The notes: generated by a model not told the origin, from the sequence alone. A DNA stretch of 45,349 nt from Candidatus Cryptobacteroides intestinavium (GCA_017694845.1 JADIMI010000052.1:1-45349), one strand, 5' to 3'; counted from the first letter of the stretch, positions 15,638 to 26,272 are shown. Made by a program: numbers and translations.

Positions 15638-15743
15638 TTGACTGAAATCCTCCTTCCCGGAATCCGCCTTGCTTTCCGAACATCAAGACTTTAAATGTAT
15701 CTATCCTGAAGTCCCCCAATACGGCATTTCCGGAACGGGAGGA

Positions 15744-15751
15744 CAAAGTTA
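15744..15751 (-). promoter_or_regulatory. -7 promoter element, probably for tRNA-Ser
   Basis: TAACTTTG on the minus strand fits TAnnTTTG and lies 106 bp before the tRNA. No convincing -33 box was found, so the assignment is tentative. Confidence 0.4.
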
Positions 15752-15832
15752 AACTAAATCTTAATATTTGCCAAATAAATTTGACGATTATCTGCCCTGT
15801 CTCACAAAAACGGCTGTCTATGACCCCGGGAA

Positions 15833-16792
15833 CTACTGTTTTGCAATATTCTCCCGCATATCGGTATCGGCCTGGATATTCTTCATCCGGTAATAGTCCA
15901 TTATACCGAGATTCCCGCTCTTGAATGCCTCTGCCATTGCAAGAGGGACTTCCGCCTCTGCTTCGATAACCTTTGCCCGTGCTTCCTGAGCCTTTGCCTT
16001 CATTTCCTGCTCAAGGGCGACTGCCATTGCGCGGCGCTCCTCCGCCCTTGCCTGGGCAATATTCTTGTCTGCTTCCGCCTGGTCCATCTGAAGCACAGCC
16101 CCGATATTCTTCCCGATATCAATGTCCGCTATATCGATTGAGAGTATCTCGAATGCAGTCCCGGCATCAAGACCTTTATTAAGCACGACTTTGGAAATGG
16201 AATCGGGATGTTCAAGCACCTGCTTGTGAGTCTCGGTAGCACCTATGCTTGAAACTATACCTTCTCCTACACGTGCAAGGACAGTCTCCTCCCCTGCCCC
16301 TCCGACCAGCTGCTTGATATTGGCACGGACAGTGACCCTGGCCTTCGCTATCAGCTGAATACCGTCCTTGGCTACTGCCGTGACCGGAGGTGTGTTGATC
16401 ACTTTCGGATTGACAGACATCTGCACTGCCTCGAACACATCTCTGCCGGCCAGATCTATCGCAGCCGCCATCTTGAAATCCAGCGCTATGTTGGCCTTGT
16501 CAGCCGAAACCAGGGCATTGACCACCTTCGGGACATTGCCCTTGGCAAGGTAATGGGCTTCAAGTTCATTTGCATCAAGCTTCAATCCGGCCTTGGTTCC
16601 CGTAACCATTGCCATGACTATCGTTCCGGGAGGCACCTTCCTCCACCTCATCAATATCAGCTGCAGAAGGGATATCCGCACCCCGGAGATAAGAGCCTGA
16701 AACCACAGCGTTACTGGGAAAAACCACAGAAGAATAATCAGCCCTGCTATCGCGACCGCGATCCATACGACCGTTAGATCTATTCCGTACAT
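15833..16792 (-). CDS. floA: Flotillin-like protein FloA
   Basis: A 319-residue SPFH-type membrane scaffold. A hydrophobic N-terminal hairpin (about residues 5-55) anchors it. A conserved body follows with [45 protein letters not shown] and [12 protein letters not shown]. The coiled-coil-like Ala/Glu-rich tail contains [20 protein letters not shown]. Length matches FloA/YqfA. It should assemble into membrane microdomains that organise membrane proteins. NfeD, its usual partner, is encoded just upstream on the same strand, though a 227-bp repeat-filled spacer now separates them. Confidence 0.95.
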   Translation of the reverse strand: MYGIDLTVVWIAVAIAGLIILLWFFPVTLWFQALISGVRISLLQLILMRWRKVPPGTIVMAMVTGTKAGLKLDANELEAHYLAKGNVPKVVNALVSADKANIALDFKMAAAIDLAGRDVFEAVQMSVNPKVINTPPVTAVAKDGIQLIAKARVTVRANIKQLVGGAGEETVLARVGEGIVSSIGATETHKQVLEHPDSISKVVLNKGLDAGTAFEILSIDIADIDIGKNIGAVLQMDQAEADKNIAQARAEERRAMAVALEQEMKAKAQEARAKVIEAEAEVPLAMAEAFKSGNLGIMDYYRMKNIQADTDMRENIAKQ

Positions 16793-17019
16793 ATTGTCTG
16801 GTATTAAAATTTGTTGTTTATATTATGTTCTGTTTTGCTTCAGATCCTTCACTTCGCCTGACGGCTCAGTCTATGGTGACAGTGTCTGCTTCCTGTCATT
16901 CTGAGCGTCAGCGAAGAATCTGGTGCTTCAGATCCTTCACTTCGCCTGGCGGCTCGGTCTATGGTGACAATGCCCGGTGCCAACGGGAACAAGGACCGGG
17001 ACCGCAGCCGGCCGTCTTG
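16793..17019. repeat. Repeat-filled spacer between nfeD and floA
   Basis: Two copies of CTTCAGATCCTTCACTTCGCC...TCTATGGTGACA (16839-16882 and 16926-16970) flank one CATTCTGAGCG...CGAAGAATCTGG copy (16896-16923). The outer and middle repeats are partly inverted relative to each other and can pair. Their position inside an expected nfeD-floA operon could affect readthrough. Confidence 0.7.
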
Positions 17020-17490
17020 TCAGAAATCCGTCTCCACCGGCTTGACAATGACCGTGTTGTCTTCAATAAGGGCGACCTCCACCTCGACTCCGGGTGCAAG
17101 CATCCCTTCAAGCGCCTTGACTTCATATTCCCCTGCCTGAAAGCGTGCCCTTCCTACCGGAGCCAGCCTTGTGGTTGTCCTGCCCACATCGCCCACCGCA
17201 AGGACAGAATCCTTGTCCGGGATAGCCTTCGATTCGATATTGGTATCAAGCGTAAATCTTTTCCAGGTCTTGGCCCTGAGCACATAGACGGTCAGACCGA
17301 CAACAAGGATGACATTTACAGCCACTACAACCGTACCGGTGACAACACCTGATTCATTGAAGGCATAGATGCAGGAACCGATAAGGGAAAGAAGCCCCAG
17401 GACTCCGGCGACACCGACACCCGGGACAAGCAATATCTCCGCAAGAAGAAGGAGAATCCCGAAGAGAATAAGTATTACTATAAAACCCAT
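17020..17490 (-). CDS. NfeD family membrane protein
   Basis: A 156-residue short-form NfeD. Hydrophobic segments cover residues about 3-45 and 48-72, including LAEILLVPGVGVAGVLG, the typical NfeD pattern. The C-terminal part (about 90-156) is the OB-fold domain with GRARFQAGEYEVKALEG. It has no serine protease domain, so it is the NfeD1b type that works with flotillin-like proteins in membrane organisation. It starts 19 bp after the stop of the PD40/SPOR gene, so those two are probably one transcript. Confidence 0.9.
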   Translation of the reverse strand: MGFIVILILFGILLLLAEILLVPGVGVAGVLGLLSLIGSCIYAFNESGVVTGTVVVAVNVILVVGLTVYVLRAKTWKRFTLDTNIESKAIPDKDSVLAVGDVGRTTTRLAPVGRARFQAGEYEVKALEGMLAPGVEVEVALIEDNTVIVKPVETDF

Positions 17491-17509
17491 AATGGCAAAT
17501 AATTATGTG

Positions 17510-19255
17510 CTATTCGTACTTGCGGGCGGAATTGACCGGAATGGGCTCGCCATCCCTGAAGGCAATGATATAGGCACCTTTAAACCCGCGGGTCCTGACC
17601 TTGTTGAGCTGGGACAGTGCATCGGCGTACGTCCTGAAAAGCCCTACGGCATAGGTATATCTCCCGGCTGACGGCCGGTGCAGGAAGACGGGGCTCAAAC
17701 CTTTTATCTCCTTGACTGTAGCAGGGCGTGTTATACTGAAAATCTGTATCTGATATACAATCCCTGAGGGCAGAGTGTTATCTTCGGCGAAACGGCCTTC
17801 CGGAAGCACCATAAATGTGTAGTCGAACTCCGGTTCCGGCTGCTCTATATTCATCGTCAGGGAATCGCCCATCTCCATCTTGACAAAGGAGAAGTCAATG
17901 TCCTTCGGAACTATCTCCCTGTCAGCCTCCGCACTGACCTTGTCCAGGTCTATCACCACTCCGTTAAAGAGAAAATCCATCTCGATCTTCTGAAGTTCGG
18001 CCGATGCCTTGCGGAGGGAATCGTTCAGGACAGGAAGTGCAAGCTCCTGCTCCATTATCCTGTGGGAAAGCATTGTCTTCTCTTGTTCATCATTGCTTTC
18101 CGCATAACGGTTCCGCTGCTCATCTATCGACACTCCATATGCATATATCGAATCCCTGAGCGCCTTCACCTGCTGCATTTTCTCCATATAGCGCCTCACT
18201 TCCGGATTTTCCGGCATCTCTGCATCCGGCCCCGGAGAACCGCTGTCATCGACAACTCTGTCAGGTTCAAGGGACATTATCTTCTTCAGCGCCGGCACAT
18301 CAGGCACGGCCTCGTGGATCGGCATATTGTCATACTCCAGCACATACACATATATGCTGTCCCGAGGGCAGTCCCTGTTCGAGGCGAACATCGTATACCT
18401 GCCATCCGGAGTATTGCAGAAAAGAAGATCGTCATACGGGGAAGAATACGGGAAGCCCATATTCACCGGAACTCCCCAGTCACCGTTGTCTTCATCCCAT
18501 TCAGACACATAGAGGTCATACCCTCCGACACCATAGAGCCCGGCCGATGAGAAATACATATATTTCCCGTCAGAAGATACAAGAGGATACACTTCATCGG
18601 CCGAAGAAGTCACCTGCTCATTGAGAAGGGATGGAAGGCTCCAGACCGTGTCCCTGTACTCAGTGTGCCAGATATTCCTCACTCCATCTTCATCCTCTGC
18701 CGAAAAATAGATTTCGGTGCTGCCATCGGGGACATATACGGCCTTTGCGAACGGATGTCCGGGAAGAGTGTCCAGGACATTCGGCACTTGACGCCAGGAC
18801 CTGTCCTTCAGCGGATAGTAGAGGAAGAAATCCTCTATGGAGAATCTGTGCCTGGCTACGACTGAAGGGCTGTAGACATATTCCATCATACTGGCTCCGT
18901 TCTCTGCCTGCAGTTTTCTGTCCACAATGGCTATCCGCCTGAGGGAATCCCGCTCCGCCTCGAGCGCCTGTCTGTAATAGGCCACTGACTGTATGAAATC
19001 ATAGCCCAGCCTGCACGAGTCCGCCTTACGAAGAAGGCTGTCAGCGCGCGAAGGGACCGCAGCCAGGGCTGCGGCAGATGCCGGCACAGTGTCGACGGCC
19101 GGTGCAGCTGCAGTGTCAGAGACCGAGACCGCTGCAGTATCCGTGAAATGCGAGGGGACAGCGGCAGACCATCCCGCAGAAGCGGCTGCAGGTCCGGAGA
19201 GCGAAACTGCCAGAGACATCACTGAAAGTATATGGACAAGTACGGAATACCTCAT
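17510..19255 (-). CDS. PD40-repeat and SPOR-domain envelope protein
   Basis: A protein of 581 residues from the ATG at 19255. This start gives a signal peptide (MRYSVLVHILSVMSLAVSL...ASA); the frame stays open upstream, but that extension is not signal-like. A TPR-like helical part is followed by WD40-like PD40 repeats: YFSAEDEDGVRNIW, YPLVSSDGKYMYFSS, GGYDLYVSEWDE and TMFASNRDC. A coiled-coil region comes next. The C-terminal SPOR domain (about residues 490-575, YQIQIFSITRPA to GAYIIAF) should bind denuded septal peptidoglycan. The layout recalls PorE/OmpA-like periplasmic proteins of Bacteroidota. A role in envelope or division-site organisation is inferred. Confidence 0.8.
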   Translation of the reverse strand: MRYSVLVHILSVMSLAVSLSGPAAASAGWSAAVPSHFTDTAAVSVSDTAAAPAVDTVPASAAALAAVPSRADSLLRKADSCRLGYDFIQSVAYYRQALEAERDSLRRIAIVDRKLQAENGASMMEYVYSPSVVARHRFSIEDFFLYYPLKDRSWRQVPNVLDTLPGHPFAKAVYVPDGSTEIYFSAEDEDGVRNIWHTEYRDTVWSLPSLLNEQVTSSADEVYPLVSSDGKYMYFSSAGLYGVGGYDLYVSEWDEDNGDWGVPVNMGFPYSSPYDDLLFCNTPDGRYTMFASNRDCPRDSIYVYVLEYDNMPIHEAVPDVPALKKIMSLEPDRVVDDSGSPGPDAEMPENPEVRRYMEKMQQVKALRDSIYAYGVSIDEQRNRYAESNDEQEKTMLSHRIMEQELALPVLNDSLRKASAELQKIEMDFLFNGVVIDLDKVSAEADREIVPKDIDFSFVKMEMGDSLTMNIEQPEPEFDYTFMVLPEGRFAEDNTLPSGIVYQIQIFSITRPATVKEIKGLSPVFLHRPSAGRYTYAVGLFRTYADALSQLNKVRTRGFKGAYIIAFRDGEPIPVNSARKYE

Positions 19256-19276
19256 CTCAATTCGTTTAACAGAGCA

Positions 19277-19284
19277 CAAAAATA
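19277..19284 (-). promoter_or_regulatory. -7 element for the PD40/SPOR-nfeD transcript
   Basis: TATTTTTG on the minus strand fits TAnnTTTG, 21 bp before the chosen start at 19255. It supports that start over the upstream ones. The -33 region is weak. Confidence 0.5.
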
Positions 19285-19325
19285 AGAAATAGTTTACAGA
19301 AACTTCATTTATAAGAAAAAAATAG

Positions 19326-19333
19326 TAAATTTG
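19326..19333 (+). promoter_or_regulatory. -7 element for secDF
   Basis: TAAATTTG fits TAnnTTTG, 60 bp before the secDF start. It is divergent from the promoter at 19277; the two transcripts start from the same 140-bp spacer. Confidence 0.5.
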
Positions 19334-19393
19334 TGCCCTATTTGCGGTCAAGGACCATTGTGAGACAAAATATTAACAATTAACGATAATACT

Positions 19394-22300
19394 ATGCAAA
19401 GCAAAAATGCAATCAGACTGGTGGCGATCCTGCTTGCCATTGCCTGTCTCTGGCAGCTGTCCTTCACCCTGGTGACAAGGATCCAGGAAGGGAAGGCTGC
19501 AAAATATGCAGAGAAGGCCGTAGAGGCATACCAGAATTCCGCCGCCTTCGCGAACATCCTTGAGGAAGACAAGGCATTCGTCCTTGACTCGATCAGAAGG
19601 GACAACAACAGGTGGTACATTGACTCTATCTCTGCGGAGAAAGTCTATTTCGGATACACCTACAAGGATGTAAAGGAAAGGGAGATCAACCTCGGACTTG
19701 ACCTCAAGGGAGGTATGAACGTAATGCTTCAGGTCCAGCTCGAAGATCTCGTGAAAGCTCTCTCGGACAACAACCAGACACCTGAATTCACTCAGGCGCT
19801 TGCTCTTGCCAAGGAGCGCAGCGTCGAGTCCAGAGGCGACTTCATCACACTCTTTGCAGAAGCCTGGAATGAAGTCGGGAACGGAATCCCTCTCGCCCAG
19901 ATCTTCGGGACTTACGAGATGAACAGCAAGATCAATTCAACCACTTCCGATGCAGAGGTGATCAGCGTGATAAGGGAAGAGGCCGAGAGCGCAATCGCCA
20001 ATTCCTTCAACGTCCTGAGAAACCGTATCGACCGTTTCGGAGTGACACAGCCTAACATACAGCAGCTCGGCAACAGCGGAAGAATCCTTATCGAGCTTCC
20101 TGGAGTGAAGGAGCCTGAACGTGTAAGGAAACTCCTCCAGGGAACGGCATCCCTCGAATTCTGGGCCACTTATGAAAACAGCGAAATATATCCGTTCCTC
20201 GAGCAGGCCAACTCCACTCTCGCTGAACTCCTTGCCGAAGGAGACAGCACTGCAGTAGCACCTGCCGCAGAGGGCGCAGATGAATCAGAGGAAACCGGTG
20301 CAGCCGATGACATCCTCAGCGAGGAGATCAGCGCCGCCGGGAACGAGACTGCCGATGATGAGGCATTCAAGAAAGCCAACCCTCTCTTCGCCGCCCTCCA
20401 GCCGGCCGTATACAACGGAAGGCTTGCGACGGGAGCCTGCATAGGATATGCAAGCTATGCCGACACGGCAAAGATCAACACCTGGCTGCATTCTCCGCAG
20501 ATACAGGCGCTCTTCCCTGCCGAATTCAAGGCTATGTGGACAGTGAAGCCGTCACAGGCTTTTGCCGGCGGCAATATATATGAACTCGTCGCCATCCGTT
20601 CCACTTCCCGTGACGGCAAGGCACCTCTTGACGGAGGAGTCGTCACCGATGCCCGTGTACAGTATGGCAATTCAGGCGGAAGCCCTGAAGTGTCGATGTC
20701 AATGAACGCCGAAGGCGCAAACATCTGGGCAAGGATGACCAAGGACAACATCGGAAGACAGATCGCGATCGTCCTTGATGGAATGGTCTATTCATACCCT
20801 GTAGTAAATACGGAGATCACCGGAGGAAGCTCCTCGATCACAGGCAACTTTGACCTCGAGGAGGCTGAAGACCTCGCCAACGTGCTGAAATCCGGTAAGC
20901 TCCCTGCACCTGCGACCATTATCCAGGAACAGATCGTGGGACCTTCACTCGGTTCAGAGTCCATCAACGCCGGTCTCATATCATTCGTGATAGCCTTCCT
21001 GCTCGTGCTCATCTATATGTTCGCGTTCTATCACGGGGCAGGTCTTATCGCAGATGCAGCGCTGCTCTGCAACGTCCTTCTGCTGCTGGGTTCACTCGTA
21101 TCATTCGGTGCGGTCCTCACCCTGCCTGGTATCGCCGGTCTCGTGCTGACACTCGGTATGGCGGTGGATGCCAACGTCATCATATATGAACGCATCAAGG
21201 AGGAGATCCGTGCGGGCAAAGGCCTAAGCAAGGCTGTAGCCGATGGATATTCCAACGCATATTCAGCCATCATCGATGGTCAGGTGACCACAATACTTAC
21301 CGGTATCGTGCTCTTCATCTTCGGTTCAGGTCCTGTACAGGGCTTCGCGACCACATTGATCATCGGTATCATCACCTCCGTCCTCACTTCGATCTTCATA
21401 TCAAGGATAATCATCGAGGACAGGCTGGCAAAGGGCAAGAACATCACATTCTCCAACAAGTTCACAAGGAACTTCCTGCAGAACACCACAGTTGATTTCC
21501 TCAGCAAGAGGAAGTTCACCTACATCCTTTCTGGAGTCGTCGTACTTGCATCCATCCTTTCGATCTGCATAAAAGGCTTCACATACGGTGTCGATTTCAC
21601 CGGTGGACGTACATTCGTAGTAAGGTTCGACCAGCCGGTCAACGCCGAGGAAGTCCGTGAGGCAGCAGTGGCCGTGTTTGACGGTGCTGTCGAGGTCAAG
21701 CAGTTCGGCGGCGAGAGCCAGATGAAACTCACAACACAGTACAAGGTCGAGGATGAGAGCACGGAAGCAGATGCAGAGGTTGAAGAAATGCTCTACAACG
21801 CTTTGAAAGGCTTCTTCCAGGAAGATATCACATTCGATGAATTCCGCTCTACTCTCGAGAACCCTAACGGTATCATCAGTTCGGACAAGGTCGGCCCTAC
21901 AATGGCAAACGATATGAAACGTGCCGCAATCATCGCGGTCATCATCGCCCTGTTTGTCATCTTCGCCTACATCGCTGTCCGCTTCAAGAACTGGACATGG
22001 GGTCTCGGAGGTGTCGTAGGGCTTGCACATACGGCCATCATCGTGATCGGATTCTTCTCGTTCTTCTCAGGAATCCTTCCGTTCACCCTGGATGTCGACC
22101 AGACATTCATCGCCGCTATCCTGACTATCATCGGATACGCTATCAACGATACGGTGGTGATCTTCGACCGAATCCGAGAGTACAAGACTCTCCATCCTAA
22201 GATGGATTTCTATGTCAATGCAAACCAGGCGCTCAACAGTACATTGTCACGTACAATGAACACCTCCCTGACAACCCTCATAGTGATGATCGCAATCGCT

Positions 22301-22465
22301 ATCTTCGGAGGCGAGGTCATCAGGGGAATGGCTGTCGCTCTCTGCCTTGGTATCGCAATCGGTACATACGCCTCTATCTTTGTCGCCACACCGATTATGT
22401 ACGATACTACAATGGCACTGAAGAAAAAGCAGGAAGCCAAGGCTGCGCTGACAGGCAGGAAATAA
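19394..22465 (+). CDS. secDF: Protein translocase subunit SecDF (fused)
   Basis: A 1023-residue fusion of SecD and SecF, the usual arrangement in Bacteroidota. The SecD part has LGLDLKGGMNV (near residue 103), a large periplasmic P1 domain with a family-variable acidic insert (about residues 275-330), and the transmembrane motif GMAVDANVIIYERIKEE. The SecF part starts at about residue 700 (TVDFLSKRKFTYIL). It has YGVDFTGGRTFVVRF and the matching motif YAINDTVVIFDRIREY. About twelve membrane helices are expected. It uses the proton gradient to help pull proteins through SecYEG. A terminator follows. Confidence 0.97.
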   Translation: MQSKNAIRLVAILLAIACLWQLSFTLVTRIQEGKAAKYAEKAVEAYQNSAAFANILEEDKAFVLDSIRRDNNRWYIDSISAEKVYFGYTYKDVKEREINLGLDLKGGMNVMLQVQLEDLVKALSDNNQTPEFTQALALAKERSVESRGDFITLFAEAWNEVGNGIPLAQIFGTYEMNSKINSTTSDAEVISVIREEAESAIANSFNVLRNRIDRFGVTQPNIQQLGNSGRILIELPGVKEPERVRKLLQGTASLEFWATYENSEIYPFLEQANSTLAELLAEGDSTAVAPAAEGADESEETGAADDILSEEISAAGNETADDEAFKKANPLFAALQPAVYNGRLATGACIGYASYADTAKINTWLHSPQIQALFPAEFKAMWTVKPSQAFAGGNIYELVAIRSTSRDGKAPLDGGVVTDARVQYGNSGGSPEVSMSMNAEGANIWARMTKDNIGRQIAIVLDGMVYSYPVVNTEITGGSSSITGNFDLEEAEDLANVLKSGKLPAPATIIQEQIVGPSLGSESINAGLISFVIAFLLVLIYMFAFYHGAGLIADAALLCNVLLLLGSLVSFGAVLTLPGIAGLVLTLGMAVDANVIIYERIKEEIRAGKGLSKAVADGYSNAYSAIIDGQVTTILTGIVLFIFGSGPVQGFATTLIIGIITSVLTSIFISRIIIEDRLAKGKNITFSNKFTRNFLQNTTVDFLSKRKFTYILSGVVVLASILSICIKGFTYGVDFTGGRTFVVRFDQPVNAEEVREAAVAVFDGAVEVKQFGGESQMKLTTQYKVEDESTEADAEVEEMLYNALKGFFQEDITFDEFRSTLENPNGIISSDKVGPTMANDMKRAAIIAVIIALFVIFAYIAVRFKNWTWGLGGVVGLAHTAIIVIGFFSFFSGILPFTLDVDQTFIAAILTIIGYAINDTVVIFDRIREYKTLHPKMDFYVNANQALNSTLSRTMNTSLTTLIVMIAIAIFGGEVIRGMAVALCLGIAIGTYASIFVATPIMYDTTMALKKKQEAKAALTGRK

Positions 22466-22487
22466 AACAAGTAGATAAATTTTATAG

Positions 22488-22516
22488 GAGCCGCCCTTTG
22501 AGAGCGGCTCTTTTTT
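22488..22516 (+). terminator. Rho-independent terminator of secDF
   Basis: GAGCCGC (22488-22494) and GCGGCTC (22504-22510) form a 7-bp stem, followed by six T. Confidence 0.85.
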
Positions 22517-22519
22517 ATA

Positions 22520-22527
22520 TACCTTTG
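22520..22527 (+). promoter_or_regulatory. -7 element for dnaE
   Basis: TACCTTTG fits TAnnTTTG, lies just after the secDF terminator and 24 bp before the ATG at 22552. Confidence 0.55.
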
Positions 22528-22551
22528 TCTTCCTTTTCAAGCACCAGCACT

Positions 22552-25500
22552 ATGTCATTCGTTCATCTTCACGTCCATACGCAATACTCTATCAGAGACG
22601 GACTTTCGTCCATAGAAGCCCTTTTCAACAGAGCAGAGGAACTCGGGATGCCGGGAATTGCCATCACGGACCACGGCAATATGTACGGTGTCAAGGAATT
22701 CTACAAGTTCGCCAAGAAACATCCCGGGATAAAGCCTATCGTAGGATGCGAGATATACGTGACACAGCACTATGACCATACTCTGAAAGATCCGGAGCAC
22801 AAGAGCTATTACCATCTGATACTGCTGGCAAAGAACTACGATGGATACCGGAATCTGATGAAGATCGTGTCGACAGGCCATATCGAAGGGATGTACTACC
22901 GCCCGAGGGTATCGCACGAGGTCGTGGAGAAATATGCCGCCAACCTGATCTGCTGCTCCGCCTGCGTCGCCGGGGAGATACCGAGGCTGATATATGCTGG
23001 CGATATGGAAGGTGCGGAAAAGGCGATAGAGTGGCACAGGAAGGTATTCGGGGATGACTACTACCTTGAAGTCCAGCTGCACAGGACAGAAGTGCCGGGA
23101 CAGTCTCTGGATCTCTACGAAAGGCAGAAGGCCATCAACGAAGGCATATTCGAGCTGGCGGAGAAGACAGGGACAAAGGTCCTGGCCACAAACGACGTGC
23201 ATTTCGTAAGGAAGGAGGACGGGCCGGCGCACGACAGGCTCATCTGCCTCAACAGCAATTCCTACCTCGACTCTCCGGACAGGATGCGGTACACCCAGCA
23301 GGAGTACCTCAAGAGCGAGGAGGAGATGCTGGCGCTCTTCCCTGACCATCCGGAAGTCCTGGAACGTACGATGGAAGTGTTCGACAAGATCGAGAACTAC
23401 GAAATCGACAGGGACCACGTGCTCCCGAAATTCAAGATCGATCCGGCCTTCCTGGCTGAAAAGGAGAAATACCTCGAGAAATACAAGGATATCATAGACG
23501 TCGGAAGGTGCGACAAGAAAGGCAATGACCGAGGGGAGGAATTCACCTGGTCTGTGGCATACCTCTGCCATCTCTGCTATGAAGGGGCAAGGAAAAGGTA
23601 CGGGGAGACACTCACCCGGGAACAGGCAGAAAGGATCGAGTTCGAGCTCAAGACAATCTCCAGGATGGGATTCCCCGACTACTTCCTCATAGTCCAGGAC
23701 TTCATCGCGGCGGCCCGGGCGGTCGGCACTGCTGTCGGCCCTGGACGAGGCTCCGCCGCCGGGTCCGTCGTCGCATACTGTCTGAAGATCACCAATCTCG
23801 ATCCCATCAAGTACGACCTGCTGTTCGAGCGTTTCCTGAACCCGGACCGTATCTCGATGCCGGATATAGACATCGACTTCGATGACGAGGGCCGTTACGG
23901 TGCATTCCAGTACATCGAGGAGACCTACGGCAAGGACCACATTTCGCATGTGATCACATTCGGCACAATGGCGGCCAAGAGCGCGATAAAGGACGTGGCG
24001 AGGATCAGCCGCCTGTCGATAGAGGAAACTGCAAGACTGACAAAGATGGTCCCGGACAAGCCGAAATTCGAGGCCGATGTAGAGACAACCGTCAAACAGG
24101 AGGATGGGACAGAGAAAAAGGTCAAGGAAAAGAAAGAGGTTGACACCAATCTGAAGAACTGCGTCAAATATCTGCCGGAACTCAAGCACGAGTACGAGGA
24201 GGGGACAGAGCAGATCCGCGAGATACTCAAGTACGCCATCCAGCTTGAAGGCTGCGTAAGGCAGGTCGGAGTGCACGCCTGCGCAATGATCATCGGAAGG
24301 GGCAACCTCACTGACTATATTCCGATCACCCTCGCGACGGACAAGGCGACCAAGGAGGAGGTGTGGACATCCCAGTATGACGGGCACTATATAGAGGAGG
24401 TCGGAATGCTGAAGATGGACTTCCTCGGCCTCAAGACCCTGTCCATCATAAAGGAATGTCTCTCCCTCATCAAGAAGCGCCACGGCATAGACATAGATAT
24501 CGAAGAGATACCTATAGATGACAGGGAGACATACGAGCTCTATGGACGGGGGGACACCAAGAGCGTGTTCCAGTTCGAGTCCGACGGTATGAAGTCGTGG
24601 CTCCAGAAGCTGCATCCTACAAGGTTCGAGGACCTCATCGCAATGAACGCCCTCTACCGTCCTGGCCCTCTGCAGTACATACCTTCATTCGTCAACAGGA
24701 AAAACGGGGTGGAAGCCGTGACATACGATCTCCCGGAAATGGAGAGCATCCTCAACGACACGTACGGGGTGACAGTCTATCAGGAGCAGGTGATGCTCCT
24801 TTCCCAGAAACTTGCAGGATTCACCAAAGGCGAGGCCGACAAGCTTCGTAAGGCGATGGGAAAGAAACAGATAACTATCATCAACGAGCTCTGCGAGAAA
24901 TTCATCAACGGAGGTACGGCCAACGGATTCCCGAAAGAGATCCTCGAGAAGATCTATGATGACTGGAGGGAGTTCGCCAAATACGCATTCAACAAGTCGC
25001 ACGCCACGTGCTACGCCTGGGTCAGCTATCAGACCGGCTACCTCAAGGCCCACTACCCAGCCGAATTCCAGGCCGCCAACCTGAGCAAGAACCTCGACAA
25101 GCAGGACGAGATCAAGAGCATAATGGATGACTGCAAGAAATCCGGCATCCGGGTGCTCAACCCTGACATAAACGAAAGCGATGCCAGGTTCACCGTCAAC
25201 AAGGCCGGAGACATTCGTTTCGGGCTCGGAGGCATAAGAGGGTTCGGAGACAATATAGTCAGCGCAATCGTTACGGAAAGGGAAAAGAACGGGCCATTCA
25301 CGGATATAGCCAATTTCGCAGAAAGGATGGCAGGGCAGGTGAACAGAAAAGCATACGATGCCCTGATCTATTCAGGAGCATTCGACAGTTTCGGCTACTG
25401 CCGCCAGCAGTTCTTCAAACCGGTAGCTTCCGGCAACCTGTATATAGATGAACTGATACGGTATGGAGAAGGCTACCGCAGGGATGCAATGGACAGGTCC

Positions 25501-26265
25501 AACTCCCTGTTCGGAGATATGGCCGATGCAAGGCCGGTAAGTCCGCAGATGACGGAAATCCGTGAGGAAGAGAAGACTGCCGATATGCTGGAATATCTCC
25601 ACAAGGAGAAGGAGCTTGTCGGGATGTACCTTTCATCCCATCCGCTGGACAAATATGCCTTCGAACTGGAGAATTTCACCAGCTGCCCGCTTAACGAGCT
25701 CTCCGGACTGATCACCCAGTGCGAGGAAAAGGACTCCCCTGTGGACAGGTCTGTCGGAGGGTTCATTACCTCGGTCGTGCAGGGAGTCAACAGATTCGGC
25801 AAACCGCTTTTCAGGATAACGATAGAGGATTTCAGCGGAAGCTATGAACTGCGTCTTGGGGGGAAGGACATCGACAGGTTCGTCCCGGCCCTCACTCTCA
25901 ATTCGGCAGTATTCATTGAAGGGTCTGTAGACAGAATGTTCTACAAGAAACCGGATGACAACGAAAAGCCCCGATACACATTCAAGATCCACAACGTAAT
26001 GCAGCTGAGCAACGTGACAGAGACAGCCCTGAAAGGGTTTGCACTGAAGATATCCACACCTCAGCTCAATCCCGATTTCAGGACCAGTCTCGTGAAATTA
26101 GTCAAAAGACACCGGGGCAAGACCCCTCTGTCAATATTCCTGTTCGACCCGGGGACAAGATACAACATCGAATTCCTCTCCAAGAAATTCCAGGTGGATG
26201 TCACCAATGACTTCATCTCGGACATCAGGACGATGAATATAGAATACGAGACTATCAGACGATAA
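22552..26265 (+). CDS. dnaE: DNA polymerase III subunit alpha
   Basis: A protein of 1237 residues from the ATG at 22552. The frame is open upstream, but this start gives the conserved MSFVHLHVHTQYS beginning and follows the promoter. The N-terminal PHP domain has HLHVHTQYS. The polymerase core shows GPGRGSAAGSVVAYC (near residue 396) and PDIDIDFDDEGR (near 436) with two catalytic Asp. VGVHACAMII and SVFQFESDGM follow. The fingers/helix-hairpin region includes YAFNKSHATCYAW. A C-terminal OB domain starts at about residue 1065. It is the replicative polymerase catalytic subunit. The length is normal for DnaE1-type enzymes. Confidence 0.97.
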   Translation: MSFVHLHVHTQYSIRDGLSSIEALFNRAEELGMPGIAITDHGNMYGVKEFYKFAKKHPGIKPIVGCEIYVTQHYDHTLKDPEHKSYYHLILLAKNYDGYRNLMKIVSTGHIEGMYYRPRVSHEVVEKYAANLICCSACVAGEIPRLIYAGDMEGAEKAIEWHRKVFGDDYYLEVQLHRTEVPGQSLDLYERQKAINEGIFELAEKTGTKVLATNDVHFVRKEDGPAHDRLICLNSNSYLDSPDRMRYTQQEYLKSEEEMLALFPDHPEVLERTMEVFDKIENYEIDRDHVLPKFKIDPAFLAEKEKYLEKYKDIIDVGRCDKKGNDRGEEFTWSVAYLCHLCYEGARKRYGETLTREQAERIEFELKTISRMGFPDYFLIVQDFIAAARAVGTAVGPGRGSAAGSVVAYCLKITNLDPIKYDLLFERFLNPDRISMPDIDIDFDDEGRYGAFQYIEETYGKDHISHVITFGTMAAKSAIKDVARISRLSIEETARLTKMVPDKPKFEADVETTVKQEDGTEKKVKEKKEVDTNLKNCVKYLPELKHEYEEGTEQIREILKYAIQLEGCVRQVGVHACAMIIGRGNLTDYIPITLATDKATKEEVWTSQYDGHYIEEVGMLKMDFLGLKTLSIIKECLSLIKKRHGIDIDIEEIPIDDRETYELYGRGDTKSVFQFESDGMKSWLQKLHPTRFEDLIAMNALYRPGPLQYIPSFVNRKNGVEAVTYDLPEMESILNDTYGVTVYQEQVMLLSQKLAGFTKGEADKLRKAMGKKQITIINELCEKFINGGTANGFPKEILEKIYDDWREFAKYAFNKSHATCYAWVSYQTGYLKAHYPAEFQAANLSKNLDKQDEIKSIMDDCKKSGIRVLNPDINESDARFTVNKAGDIRFGLGGIRGFGDNIVSAIVTEREKNGPFTDIANFAERMAGQVNRKAYDALIYSGAFDSFGYCRQQFFKPVASGNLYIDELIRYGEGYRRDAMDRSNSLFGDMADARPVSPQMTEIREEEKTADMLEYLHKEKELVGMYLSSHPLDKYAFELENFTSCPLNELSGLITQCEEKDSPVDRSVGGFITSVVQGVNRFGKPLFRITIEDFSGSYELRLGGKDIDRFVPALTLNSAVFIEGSVDRMFYKKPDDNEKPRYTFKIHNVMQLSNVTETALKGFALKISTPQLNPDFRTSLVKLVKRHRGKTPLSIFLFDPGTRYNIEFLSKKFQVDVTNDFISDIRTMNIEYETIRR

Positions 26266-26272
26266 CTGACCC

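Noticed and set aside
22555..24615. Long minus-strand frame of 686 codons opposite dnaE
   Set aside because: It is antisense to a clear, conserved dnaE, has no family motif and arises from the codon bias of dnaE.
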